Origin: Ceratothoa steindachneri | Lineage: Eukaryota; Arthropoda; Malacostraca; Isopoda; Cymothoidae | Direction: 5' to 3' | DNA length: 64,000 nt | Assembly: GCA_963969495.1 (NCBI GenBank) | Contig: OZ018321.1 | Span: forward strand, 63,208,780-63,272,779 | Shown here: positions 22,727-33,377 of the stretch, piece after piece | How positions within the stretch are numbered: the stretch's first letter is position 1 | Layout: each line of letters starts with the position of its first letter | Notes under the pieces: model-generated | Seen by the model: only the letters and a program-made list of their open reading frames with translations | What the model was told of the DNA's origin: nothing | Databases searched by the model: none | Position numbers and translations under genes: made by a program

Positions 22727-24046
22727 AAATTCGTGAACTGCTGATGGAGAAGAGAATGGTGTACCAGCAGTCAAAGATTTCTAGAGACTTTGAGGAGTAC
22801 CATACGCTAGCTAGGAGAGTGAAGTACAGTATTAGGGCAACAAAGCGTGCCGAGGAGCTCTGAGTGGTGAGACTTTGCAAGGAGAATCCCAAGGAGTTCT
22901 TTGGTTATGTAAGCAGCCGGAAACCAATCCATCGCACGATCGTCCCTTTGGTGAATGAGGAGAGGACATTAAAGCATTCAGATGCAGAAAATGCTATCCT
23001 ACTGAATGACTACTTCTCTTCAGTGTTCACTGAAGAGTGTGGTCCCATCCCCCAACCCATGGACTCTTACTTGGGTGAGAAGCTGGAGGAAATGGACTTC
23101 ACCCAAAGCAAAATAGAAAAACATTCAATGACCTAAAGATGAGTAAGTCCCCTTGCCCGGATGGGTTTCTACCTAAAGTGTTGAAAGAAGTGCATGATGA
23201 TGTGTCACAACATCTGGGCACACTCTTCAACATGTCAATCTGGACTGGATGCATTCCTAGAGACTGGCATGAGGCGGAGGTAACTTCTATCTTCAAGTAA
23301 AGAGACTCTAACCAACCGTTGAACTACCGACCTATTAGTTTTGTCTTCGATAGTTGGTAAACTCATGGAAAGCATCAATGGTGGATAAAATAACGTCATA
23401 TTTAGAGTCAAACTTGCAATTGAGGAGTTCCCAGCACCGGTTCCGAAGGCAACGGTCATGCCTGACGAATCTTGTGGAATTCTTCCACTTCGTTTTCAAT
23501 GAGCATGATGGGGACAAGGCGGTGGAAGTTATCTACCTAGACTTTCAGAAATCATTTGATAAGATACCACACCGCCGCCTTCACCTGAAAGTGCATGCAC
23601 TGGGCATAAATGTAAATGTAGCAGTTTGGATAGAGAACTGGTAAAGTGGCAGACAGCAATGGGTGGTGTTGAATGGACATGCTTCTGAGTGGATGCCCGT
23701 TATTAGCGGTGTTCCTCAAGGTTCTGTCCTGGGACCACTACTGTTCATCATCTATGTTAACGACATGGTTACAAAGATTTCTAAATTTGCCGACAATAAC
23801 AAGCTTAGTATGAACATTACAAAGGAAGGAAGGAAATACTGCCTGCCTTCAAAATGATCTTCGGAAGACTGGGGAGTGGTCATACACATGGCAAATGCCT
23901 TTTAACGTGAACAAATACAAAGTGATGCATATTGGCCACCGAAACCCCCAATTGCAGTATATCCTTAAGGTCACTGCTATTGAATCCACCGACACTGAGA
24001 AGGACTTGGGTGTAACTATCACTAGTGACCTCAAGTTCTCAAAGCA
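22727..24046 (+). pseudogene. CR1 family 2 RT, N-terminal to thumb (copy b)
   Basis: Starts with the pre-RT region (YQQSKISRDFEEYHTLARRV; ENPKEFFGYVSSRKP). A frameshift lies near 23130, then KSPCPDGFLPKVLKEV and NYRPIS. Motif A is YLDFQKSFDKIPH at about 23537-23575. Motif B is [20 protein letters not shown] at 23710-23770. Motif C is decayed ([10 protein letters not shown]). The copy stops at 24046 (LKFSKQ), where an I-like ORF1 fragment begins abruptly with no poly(A). Stops lie at 23641 and 23858. Confidence 0.75.
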
Positions 24047-24693
24047 GGGGGGATCTCCTTCCCCGGCTGGTGCCCCTGTGACAGCCAAGACCTTCTCCAT
24101 TTCAGAGAAGGATCTTGCCGAGGCCGGACCATCTGGCCTTGGGGCTCATTTCAGCAGAGGAGAGAAGCGTGTTCATTCCCTACCCATCCTCCTAAAAAGA
24201 AATGGAAACAAAAAGACTGGGCTCTTCTCCCCCCGCCCGAGTCATGGGGGCGGATGTGTCTGCTGCTTTTTCGGTAAGTGACCAAGCCAAGATTGGCATG
24301 TCTGCCCCTGGTGCTCCCCAGTCCCTGACCTAGACTAAAGTTGAAAGTGTGCAGTGCGGAGCTTCAATTACGGTGGGGCCCCTCATTCAGAGATTACCTG
24401 TTGTTTTTGAGGATACTGGCTTTAATCTCTTTCTCGTTATTCACTCCACTGATGGTAGCATGTTGGCCCAGGGAAACATGATCCATCAAAGGAGAGCACT
24501 AGCTAGCGTGAATGGTAGAGAGCCAAATCTGACCAGTTTCTCGGACGGGAGCCTTTTGACGAATGCATCGAATCCCTCCGAGGCGCACATGATTAGTGCC
24601 CTTCAGACACCTGATGGCACGCCGGTGAGTATGACGCCGCACTCTACCATGAACTTTGTGAAAGTTGTTTATGCGAGGGAACTCGGGGACTAG
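24047..24693 (+). pseudogene. ORF1 core fragment of I-like copy 4
   Basis: Blocks in order: KTFSISEKDLAEAGPSGLG (24075-24140), the Lys-rich segment with a frameshift near 24300, then CGASITVGPLIQRLPVVFED, MIHQRRALASVNGREPN and SLLTNASNPSEAHMISALQT to about 24690. It lacks the knuckles entirely because of the deletion at about 24695. Confidence 0.7.
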
Positions 24694-24702
24694 TCCTTAG
24701 AG

Positions 24703-25912
24703 CCTAGCTAGGGCTAGGTTCCGGTATATTTCGAAGCACGGCCGCCGCTCTTCCCAGTGGCGGGCAAGTTCTTGCAAGACCCTCCTCCCGTTCTCCAGGA
24801 GAATAGGACCGCAATCTCGGACCCCGCGTCCGGGGCGGAATCCTTCGCGACCACTTCCTCTGCTCTCTTGTTGCAAACCGGGGAGACATCGTTCTACCCC
24901 GGCCGGTTTCCGCAATTTCTCTAACCTCCTGCATGTCCAAGTTGATGGAGAAATCGGTAAATGTAAGATTAGACTTTTTTTCTGAACAGCGGAGGTATGG
25001 CGATATGGTATAATGGAGACTCTCCACACGATGGGGGCGAGGGGACGCCTCCCAATTTTTATATCTGAATTTTTGCGAGATCCTCGATTCCGCCTATAGG
25101 TGAAGGGAACCCTCTCCGGCCCAATGGAGCAGGAAGAGGGTGTCCCGCAGCGAAGTGTCTTCAGTGTCGCACTCTTTGCCCTGAGCATCAACGGCATCAC
25201 CTCGGTGCTGCCGGAAGATGTTCTCGCTATGCTCTACGTGGATGACCTTTCGATCTCTCTTGGCGCGGCCCAGATGCCAACTCTGGAGCGTCGACTACAA
25301 CAGGCATTGAACCGCGTCTCTCGCTATGCCGAAGCGCACATGCTTCGGTTTTCTTTGGTTAAGACTAAGGTGATGCACTTCTGCCGCCATCCATGGCTCT
25401 ATCCTGACTCAGACTTATTTCTCAATGGGGTGCGCCTGGAAGTGGTGGACTCGCACCGTTTCCTTGGTTTTGAATTTGGCTGTCGTCTCACCTGGGAGGC
25501 TCATATTCGGAGCCTTAGGGTCTCTTGTACCCGCTCCATGGATATTCTTCGTTCCGTGGCGTTCAGCCCTCCTTACTTTTTTATCGATCCTTTTTTTCGT
25601 TCGAAGCTCGACTACGAATGCCATTTTTATCCATCCGCAGCCGAGTGTGTATTGTGGAAGGTAGACTCGATCCACCACACCGGCTTTCGTCCGGTGATCG
25701 ATGCCTTCCCCACCTCCATCATTGAGAGCCGACTTGTCGATGCCGTAGAGATGCCACTCGCTTTGCGCTGTGCACAGTGCATTATTCGCTTTTACGCGCG
25801 AGCCCGGCGCCTCCCTCAGTCGCCAACAGCCTCAATTGCATCCACAGCTGATCTCAATGTTGCCTATGCGGCTGAGAGACGCCAGTCATTCCCTAAGTCC
25901 TCTGGGTTTTAA
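24703..25912 (+). pseudogene. RT domain of I-like copy 4
   Basis: The RT N-terminus is chopped by deletions (24703-25020), and motif A is lost. The longest open part, 25100-25912 (270 codons), holds motif B as EEGVPQRSVFSVALFALS (the Gly of PQG is replaced by Arg) and motif C LYVDDLSI at about 25228-25251. The thumb and connection follow (LERRLQQALNRVSRYAEAH; RLTWEAHIRSLRVSCTRSMD). The protein could not work without motif A. Confidence 0.75.
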
Positions 25913-26099
25913 GGCTAGTAAACTACTTCGAGTGTTCGCTGTAGCTCTCGGGCCAGTGGCGCCTCCGGTTCTGCCCAGTGCACCACCCTCCATGCTTATG
26001 CTCCCAAATTTTCCATAGTGCCTTGAGGATTGTGTTCGACTCTTTTCGAGCACACACTCATGTTTGCTGTATCTGTGATGGCTCTCCAGGATCCTAGCT

Positions 26100-27840
26100 G
26101 ATTTTGAGGCATCCTTATCTAGCATCTGGTTGTACCAGAGACGATCTGGTTCTTCTCAAATGAAAACTACTTCTGCCATGACCAATTGCACAACACAGAA
26201 CAAAAGGTGGTTTTCCTACAATCTATGAGAGGTTTCACGTATCATGAAGACCAAGTTCCCCCAAACTAATGGTCTGTGGGTGTCTTCAGTTTGGGCAATG
26301 CCATGCTACCTCACATGTTTGAGCAGTGCCCTAGGCTCATTTCAGACGGTTATGTTGGGGCGACTGGAGAGGGTTTGCTGCTAGAAGGCCATACATCCGG
26401 AGAGAGTCAGAATTTATATGAATTTGCTTTGTTTTGCATTAATTAATTGTTAACAGATGGCATATTATTTAAATGTTTGATTTATGTTCCCAAATCAAGA
26501 TTTTATAGGGCCAATAGGGTGCTCAATTTGTGAGGTTCCTTGTTGGCTCTATTCTACCTTGTAATTAGGCACTATGAATTCTCCAGCCGCACTTTCCTGC
26601 CTTCTAAATCCCCTGATTGCAATATCATGGATTACTATGTCTGAAGTGAGGTTGAGAAAGATACCAACCGCTCTGTCTGCTACTCCAAGGCTGAGCTGGT
26701 GGTCAAGATAATCAAGGAGGTGTTCAAAGATCTTCCCAGGTACATAGTGACGAATGCATGTGTCAGTTTCCCGAGCCATCTTCAGGCCTTGTGTCTTCAG
26801 TTTGGGCGATGCCATGCTACCTCACATGTTTGAGCAGTGCCCTAGGCTCATTTCAGACGGTTATGTTGGGGCGACTGGAGAGGGTTTGCTGCTAGAAGGC
26901 CATACATCCGGAGAGAGTCAGAATTTATATGAATTTGCTTTGTTTTGCATTAATTAATTGTTAACAGATGGCATATTATTTAAATGTTTGATTTATGTTC
27001 CCAAATCAATATTTTATAGGGCCAATAGGGTGCTCAATTTGTGAGGTTCCTTGTTGGCTCTATTCTACCTTGTAATTAGGCACTATGAATTCTCCAGCCG
27101 CACTTTCCTGCCTTCTAAATCCCCTGATTGCAATATCATGGATTACTATGTCTGAAGTGAGGTTGAGAAAGATACCAACCGCTCTGTCTGCTACTCCAAG
27201 GCTGAGCTGGTGGTCAAGATAATCAAGGAGGTGTTCAAAGATCTTCCCAGGTACATAGTGACGAATGCATGTGTCAGTTTCCCGAGCTATCTTCAGGCCT
27301 TGTGTCTTCAGTTTGGGCGATGCCATGCTACCTCACATTTTTGAGCAGTGCCCTAGGCTCATTTCAGACGGTTATGTTGGGGCGACTGGAGAGGGTTTGC
27401 TGCTAGAAGGCCATACATCCGGAGAGAGTCAGAATTTATATGAATTTGCTTTGTTTTGCATTAATTAATTGTTAACAGATGGCATATTATTTAAATGTTT
27501 GATTTATGTTCCCAAATCAAGATTTTATAGGGCCAATAGGGTGCTCAATTTGTGAGGTTCCTTGTTGGCTCTATTCTACCTTGTAATTAGGCACTATGAA
27601 TTCTCCAGCCGCACTTTCCTGCCTTCTAAATCCCCTGATTGCAATATCATGGATTACTATGTCTGAAGTGAGGTTGAGAAAGATACCAACCGCTCTGTCT
27701 GCTACTCCAAGGCTGAGCTGGTGGTCAAGATAATCAAGGAGGTGTTCAAAGATCTTCCCAGGTACATAGTGACGAATGCATGTGTCAGTTTCCCGAGCCA
27801 TCTTCAGGCCTTGGTTGGAGCAGAGGGCAGCTACTTTGAG
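26100..27840 (+). pseudogene. Tc1-like transposase fossil, C-terminal part triplicated
   Basis: The 26150-26280 stretch carries a decayed catalytic-domain start (ENYFCHDQLHNTEQKVV-like, then RIMKTKFP). Each 511-bp unit then holds a middle block (DAMLPHMFEQCPRLISDGY) and the C-terminus (SKSPDCNIMDYYV-stop-SEVEKDTNRS, YSKAELVVKIIKEVFKDLPR). The last unit continues to HLQALVGAEGSYFE. SPDCN-MDYYV matches the third acidic block of Tc1/mariner transposases. A stop where Trp is usual and loss of the first half make it dead. A minus-strand reading also stays open here but has no domain. Confidence 0.65.
26281..27813 (+). repeat. Three near-identical 511-bp tandem units
   Basis: Units begin at 26281, 26792 and 27303, each at TGTCTTCAGTTTGGGC. 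Only a few single-base differences are seen (for example GGCAATG/GGCGATG, AAGATTT/AATATTT, ACATGTTT/ACATTTTT). Each unit contains the middle and C-terminal blocks of the transposase fossil. Confidence 0.95.
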
Positions 27841-27969
27841 TAAACTTATCTCCCAACCATAATCTAGTTGATATTTTAAAATACATTTATTTTGGGGTGA
27901 GATATTGCAAACTGTAAAATTTAGCCCAAACACCCTGTTCATTATATGCCTTATTTGTTTAGGGTAAAA

Positions 27970-28395
27970 CAATTCCTTCAAGGCTCAATGTAGCTCTAGG
28001 ATCGGTGTTACCACTTGTTCTGCCCAAGGTTATTACCTCTGTATGTTCATTGCCACGCTTCTGCTCCCAAAGTTTTTACAGCACCTGGTGTAATCAGTTT
28101 TAATTTCATTGGAGCAGACACTGTGCCATTGAATATGGATGACTAAAAATCCAAAGAGGGGGTTAGTTTTCACAAATGTCTTCTTTCTTTTTAGGGTGGG
28201 GCTTTTACAGGCGATGCTTCTGTCTGTCTTCACAACCTTGCTCATTGCATTACACCTTACGGTACAGGCCATTACAAATACGGCCCAATATGGAAACCAG
28301 ATTGTGATTTATAATGACTCACAGAGCCCCTTGAATGCCCTTGATTTCAATCATAAAATACTCCATATTTGGGGAGTAGCTTGCTCTGGGTAATT
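27970..28395 (+). pseudogene. Diverged I-like fragment: connection region and RNase H
   Basis: The DNA at 27975-28130 follows the block that younger copies place before RNase H (TCCTTCGAGAGCTAG… GCTCCCAAAGC). RNase H is readable at 28139-28393: SVFTTLLIALHLTVQAITNT, then QIVIYNDSQSPLNAL. The second acidic residue (E in TAELVAIH) is replaced. It ends near 28395 without tail. An old, separate insertion. Confidence 0.65.
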
Positions 28396-28399
28396 CGGA

Positions 28400-28730
28400 C
28401 AGAGAAAGGGGTCTTTCACTAGAGGTCTCATTGCTAGCTGCCTTTCCAGCTTGTAAAACAAAGTAAAATCTTTCTGGAATACAATATTGCCAATTTACTG
28501 TTTTGCACTTTATTTCAATTTTTATTTACTTTAAAATATGGTACTACTTTTGCAACAGGATGTAACATGTTCATTTATACATCTGTATTGTTTCAAAAAG
28601 AAGAAAAAACAAAATACTTCACTATACATATACAGAAACCCCATACTACCTATCACCACTCCCCACATGGTGATTAATTCCTCCTTCAAATTCCAAGTGG
28701 CTAATATGTGTACCCTTCCGTGATTTCAAG
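28400..28730. other. Gene-free AT-rich stretch
   Basis: Nothing recognisable before the candidate exon. Confidence 0.4.
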
Positions 28731-28928
28731 GGTACTACTCTTTCATCACTGAGTCTAACTGCACGGGAGAAAATGCACCAGCGCTCTTTCACTCAACGAG
28801 AAATGGAAGACCTGCAGGATCGGTTCCTCATTGTCGAACCCCAATTTGACATTACCTCATTAAATGTTGACAAAGAAGTTGCCTTCTTTCTTTCAATGGT
28901 TCACCACATGTTTACTTTGATGATGCAG
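28731..28928 (+). CDS. Candidate internal exon of an unknown host gene (66 codons)
   Basis: The segment is bounded by TTTCAAG at its left and CAG|GTTAGT at its right, plausible acceptor and donor sites. It is 198 bp (66 codons) and open throughout in phase 0. The encoded peptide is non-repetitive, with a charged first half (TQREMEDLQDRF) and a hydrophobic end (VAFFLSMVHHMFTLMM). It resembles no mobile-element domain I know. The acceptor lacks a strong polypyrimidine tract, and an open run of this length can arise by chance. Treat as a hypothesis. Confidence 0.25.
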
Positions 28929-28929
28929 G

Positions 28930-29317
28930 TTAGTGTACAGAACTTTGGAATGTGAGTCTGCGCTGCTTGAAAGAAACATTTGGGTTCATGGCAGTTTTAA
29001 TTTAGTCAATATTTTGAGTTTTCATTGTTAGATAAATGTTCTTCATTTAAACCATGCATTGTATTCATGCTACATTTATGTTGATAAAATCCAGAAAAGG
29101 ATCTGATTCCAATTGGTGCGGCAGGAGCACTCATAGCACAAATAGAATTCGGAGAACCATGTGCCCTCCCAAACTCACACACATAATGAATGTTTAAATG
29201 GTGGTGGTAACAGTCACTGCCAAGAAAAACTAGCACATTCTCACTTTTCTTTATATGCACCTCTTTTAAAATCTATAGTCACCTCAACAGAAATTGATCT
29301 GGTTGCCCTAGAAATAC
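28930..29317. other. Gene-free stretch
   Basis: No domain, repeat or RNA gene recognised. Confidence 0.4.
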
Positions 29318-29830
29318 AGTAAAATGCGCAATCAAATTTGGTTGCATTTCAGAGTACACAAACGGTTTGTTTACAAACATTGTATGTGTGGCAGCTCTGT
29401 ACAGCCTCGTGGTTTGAAAGTAAACGATACCTGCTCTCAGGTGTTGCGTAGCACATGTTGCTTTGCTGCTAGTTTTCTACTCGGTTTGGCTTTTTTTCGT
29501 TGTGTTCATGACTATTATTTGTGTGTGTGTGTGGTTCTAGAGATGTCTAACCACCTCTCTGAAGCGGAGAAGGCACGGATACTCGCTTTGAGGGAGGAGA
29601 ATCTGTCTAAAAAAGATATCTGTCTCCGGACATGAAGAGGAGAAGCAACCATCAGGAGGATGGCTGCCGCGGGTCGCGGTTTACCACCCAACATTTTTCC
29701 CAAGCGGAAACTTGGCACTGGGGAAGAAAAAGAAGACTCCCAGGAAGACTGATCTGCTGCTACAGAGGGAGGTGTTGAAGAATCCCTTCATTTAGCCACC
29801 GAACTGAAAAGTAATCATCTCAATCTGCTG
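29318..29830 (+). pseudogene. Tc1-like transposon left end and transposase N-terminus
   Basis: A TA dinucleotide followed by CAGTAAAATGCGCAATC near 29318 looks like a Tc1-type terminal repeat, but its partner is not found. The transposase starts at 29542: MSNHLSEAEKARILALREEN gives the first helix-turn-helix, then a stop at the position of the usual Gly-Arg linker, then RGEATIRRMAAAGRGLPPN, FPKRKLGTGEEK and a frame change to TDLLLQREVLKNPF. It breaks off at about 29830. A different family from the one at 26100. Confidence 0.6.
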
Positions 29831-29929
29831 TTTTTTCTTGCAAAGCTCTTTGGGTGGGCAATCAATTTCTGTTGCGGTGACTGAACATGTCTTTTCATTT
29901 TCTCCCACCTACTCTTAAGGACCTCACCA

Positions 29930-30740
29930 ACTACCTCATGCCCTGTCAAAAGAGAGGCTTTGGAACTTCAATAAACAATACCCTTTGACATCCACAAGTT
30001 GTAAGAGACCAGGTCCAGGTAGTGTGATGAGAGGTTTGTCTCAGTAACCACATCCTTGCACATAATGAGCTGACCCCATCTCCCTATGACTGTTCTAGGG
30101 AGCATAATTATGTACAACTTAGGACGATTGAGCTTTACTGCCTTGTTAGCTACCAGGCCAACAAGAAGCCTCGGATTCTGGCTCTGGTTCAACCCCTTCA
30201 AGGGGTGGCCTGTGCAGTCTGTTGCACTTGGTACCTGGAGGAGGTGCAGGTCCTCCCAGCCTGATTGAAAATTAGCGAAGCCCTGTCACTCGCTCCCTCT
30301 CAGCGCTACCTTTTTTTCACCCTAGGACTATCTCCTCGACCTTGGGTCAGAGTCTACCTCCTCTTGGTACTGGGTGAAGCTGTTCTTTCTAGGACTGAGT
30401 GCAAATTGGGAATACCCCATCACTTGGGCATTCCTTTTTTCTACTGCTATCCACTAAACCCTTTGTCTAGGCTTAAAGCCCTGACCAGCTACCTCATGCT
30501 GTGTCAGAAGAAAGACTTTGGAGCCTCTATAAACAACGCCTGCAGGTTGCAAGAGACCAGGGCTTAAGTGGTCCTGGGCGTTGAGGCGTAATTAATAGGA
30601 ATATCAGTTTTTTCCCCAATAACCCCTTTCCTGCGTGTAATGGCTGACCACATCACTGCGACCATTCTCGAGTGCATAAGGCTTTACTGAAGTGTTGGTT
30701 GGCAGGCTAATAAAAAGTCGGGGGGGGGGGGTGCTCTTGG
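29930..30740 (+). repeat. Pair of diverged direct repeats, about 545 bp apart
   Basis: The segment at about 29930-30170 (CACCAACTACCTCATGCC… TTTGGAACTTCAATAAACAA) recurs in diverged form at about 30480-30715 (ACCAGCTACCTCATGCTG… TTTGGAGCCTCTATAAACAA). No coding function is evident. The stretch 29830-30770 has no gene. Confidence 0.5.
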
Positions 30741-30769
30741 CCTGCCACAACATCTTCTGATCTTAGCCG

Positions 30770-32560
30770 TCATGTCGACGATTATTAGTACGCCCTAATA
30801 AAGAACTACACCTTGTCGTCCTGCTTCTCCGACTGCTCAGTTGAGAGCTATGGCCCTTAGGGGTTGAGCGGTCATCTGGGAACTTCTGGTCAGTGAGCAT
30901 CACTGACCAGGTGCAAAACCACCCTTGAATGTACCCGGGGTGGAAACCTGAAAAGTCAGAAAGCACGAGATGGGATTGGCGTTAGTGGCTGGGCGGGAAG
31001 AAATACCTCACCGCTCTTTCCTTCTTTTATTGGTCACAAACTTGAGTACTTCGATTGTTGGCAAGTTTTCATAAGTTTAGAAACATTTCTGACTACATCC
31101 CTATTTCCAAAATCATTCCCTAACCTTGGTTTGGGGGCGGACGAGGTGTGACAGCATCACTAACCGGTGCAGGGCTCCACTCCAACCATTTGACTGCCGC
31201 AGATCCGCGGCCGAACATCTCCACCTTCGACAGATGTACCTCACCCCCTGTGCTTTCTTAGGTGCCCTCCAGAAATCTATTAGCTGCAAGGGCGTTTCTC
31301 CAACTCCATCACCGATGGGTTCGGGGATTTCCCTGTTACTCCCTTTTGTAGATTTGTCTCTGAGCGACTCTCCATTTGTAGCGCCCCCCCCCCTCCTTTG
31401 CTTTCTCAGGGGCTCACCAAGAACACGGCACGACAGAAGACGCGCAACCTCGGTTCCCGTCCTTCCTGTTTAGTTCATGCGAACCACCATAACCTTTTAG
31501 AGCAGTAAGAGGCGCCATCGTCCCCTCGGCCATACCGCGATGCCTCGTCGACCCGAGGGAGTCGGTATGCCCGCTCCCACCTTTTACCAATCGACTGTGG
31601 CATGCAGGCTCCAGTGACGTTTGTGACGGGCCATAGGCTATACGAGTCCACGGTTGGGATACCTGACACTTTGGGGGTAGGGGCTATTTTGAGGTCTCTA
31701 CTGAGATTCAGATGATCCTCGGATGTACCCCCGCTCCAAATGTAAAAGCTTCATTGGGGGTGACCTCGACTCGGTGCCAGACACCGAACCCGAGTCCGCC
31801 CCTATTCAAGATCCTACGCGGGTCACTGAAGACTCACAGGTCGACGGACCCCCTCCCTCGCGTGGTGACCCTTATCGGGCATGATCTTATCCATTTCGGA
31901 GAAGGATATGGCTGAGACATTCGAAGAGGAATATGGGTTCTTCTCCCTCCGCGGGTGTTTCGAGGGCAGAAGGGTCCGGTGCCCTTTCGACAAACGATTA
32001 GGGCAAGTCGGCACGTCCGGGCTGCAAGGTACCCTGGGGCCGGAAGGGCGATACAAAGACCAAAGTTGGAAGTGTTGAGCAGAACCTCGTTTATGCCGGT
32101 GCCCATCATTGAGAGACTTTCGTTTTGGGGCCAGTTGGTTTCAAACGCCTTTTAGTTATTCGCTCCATTGATTGCATCGTGTTGGCCAAACGCCACATGT
32201 TTCATCAGAGAATAGCATTAGCTAAGATGGCTGGTAGAGAGCCGAAGATCATCCGTTTCTGGGAGGGGAGCCTTCTGGCGAATGCGGCCATTATTAGTGC
32301 TCTAAGAACACAGTAGCTCTCCGATTAAGGTGACACCGCAGTCTACCCTAAATTCCGTGAAGGGGATAGTTTATACGAGGGAACCCGTGGACTACTCCCT
32401 GGAAGACCACCGAACAGTTGCCCAAACAAAAAGCGGTCAAGGTCGAATAAGTGTGTCTCACTTTCGATCATGACAGGCTTCCTGAGTCGCTACATGCCGA
32501 TTGATAGCGCTACCGTGTATTCATGCCATTGCCGCGTAGGTGCTACTACTGTTATTTCTG
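30770..32560 (+). mobile_element. Older I-like subfamily: leader and ORF1
   Basis: The leader at 30800-31870 corresponds to that at 2560-3590 (shared TTGTCGTCCTG start, CTGAAAAGTCAGAAA block, GATGGGTTCGGGGATTTCCC block). ORF1 at 31870-32540 is decayed. The family blocks (ISEKDMAE; LVIRSIDCIVLAKRHMFHQR; SLLANAAIISALRT; RCYYCY) are in changing frames. At about 32549 the first knuckle runs directly into the endonuclease through the shared sequence ACTGTTATTTCTGC. Confidence 0.6.
31870..32550 (+). pseudogene. ORF1 remnant, older I-like subfamily (second copy)
   Basis: The core is best seen at 32125-32316 (FKRLLVIRSIDCIVLAKRHM, then QRIALAKMAGREPKIIRF, SLLANAA). The knuckle block is truncated after RCYYCY. 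Stops interrupt at least five times. Its bases differ from the young copies throughout, which fits an older insertion. Confidence 0.6.
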
Positions 32561-33377
32561 CCTACTCGGACGCGAGGGATTTCCGCCTCTCATAGCACGG
32601 TTGCCGAGACCGCTTACCCTCCTCGTGATTTAAACTAGGAATCCCTTGCTGTGGGAATACACGATCAATCCCAGAGGCCAGGCCATTAAGGACCTCATCG
32701 ACGAGCTTGTGATAGGTGTTCTATACGTGGATTAGTTTACGTACCATGGTTTCATTTTCCTACCATAATCTATCCCCGTGCTCTCAGGATGCACAGCTTG
32801 GTGCTCGATGACCTCCATGGTAGTGATCACTTTCCCATTCAACTATCCTTTTCTGGGCGCTGTTACCTCAAAGACCACCCCGGTGGTGATTGGAGCGAGC
32901 GCGGTGCTCCGCACTTCAGGAAATGACTGATATTTTCTGTCCTAGTCAATTAGTTTAGTTCGGTGGATGAGGCCGCTGAGTTCTCCATCAGCAAACGCTT
33001 TGCCGAGGGTCTAACTACGATCCCTAGAATGTCTGTCTGTTTTTCAGCCGAGTGTGAGACGACGCTCAAACAAGCGTGATGCCGACATGCGCTATAAGCG
33101 CCGCCCGAACGATTTCATTGTCGGTAAATTTTGTCGAGCTCGAGCTAGGTTCTCGTATATTTGGAAGCACGCCCACCGCTCTTCCTAATGGGCATCCGTG
33201 TCTTCACTTAACAGGAATACCCTTCTTTCAGAGGTCTGGACGCGAATTAAAAGAATTCGGGGCAAGTTCTTGCAGGAACCACCTCCCGTTCTCCAGGAGA
33301 ATGGGGCCCGTGATCTCGGCCCTACGTGCGTGGAGATTCTTTCGCGAAAGCTTTCTCCGCATTCTCTATCACGATTG
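32551..33377 (+). pseudogene. I-like ORF2 piece a: endonuclease end to RT start
   Basis: Blocks VISAYSDARDFR, INPRGQAIKDLIDELVIGVL, a GSDHFPIQLSFSG-like block, and the RT start (CETTLKQA, RARFSYIWKHAHRSS, EPPPVLQENGARD) follow in order, with a stop or shift between nearly every block. It ends at about 33377, where the sequence jumps back to the ORF1/ORF2 boundary of another copy. Confidence 0.6.

Larger units (their letters stand above)
24047..26070 (+). mobile_element. I-like copy 4, 5'-truncated with internal deletions
   Basis: ORF1 enters at the block PAGAPVTAKTFSISEKDLAE directly after CR1. ORF1 core runs to 24693, then the sequence jumps over the knuckles and endonuclease to the RT N-terminus (about 24703). 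After more small deletions it continues through RT to the start of RNase H near 26070. The 3' end is absent, replaced by Tc1-like fossil DNA. Confidence 0.75.

Noticed and set aside
26281..27813. CRISPR-like array
   Set aside because: Units are 511 bp, contiguous with no spacers, and made of a eukaryotic transposon fossil.
26549..27981. Three identical minus-strand proteins of 88-136 residues
   Set aside because: The plus strand carries the transposase blocks; the minus-strand frames are antisense openings in the 511-bp repeats.
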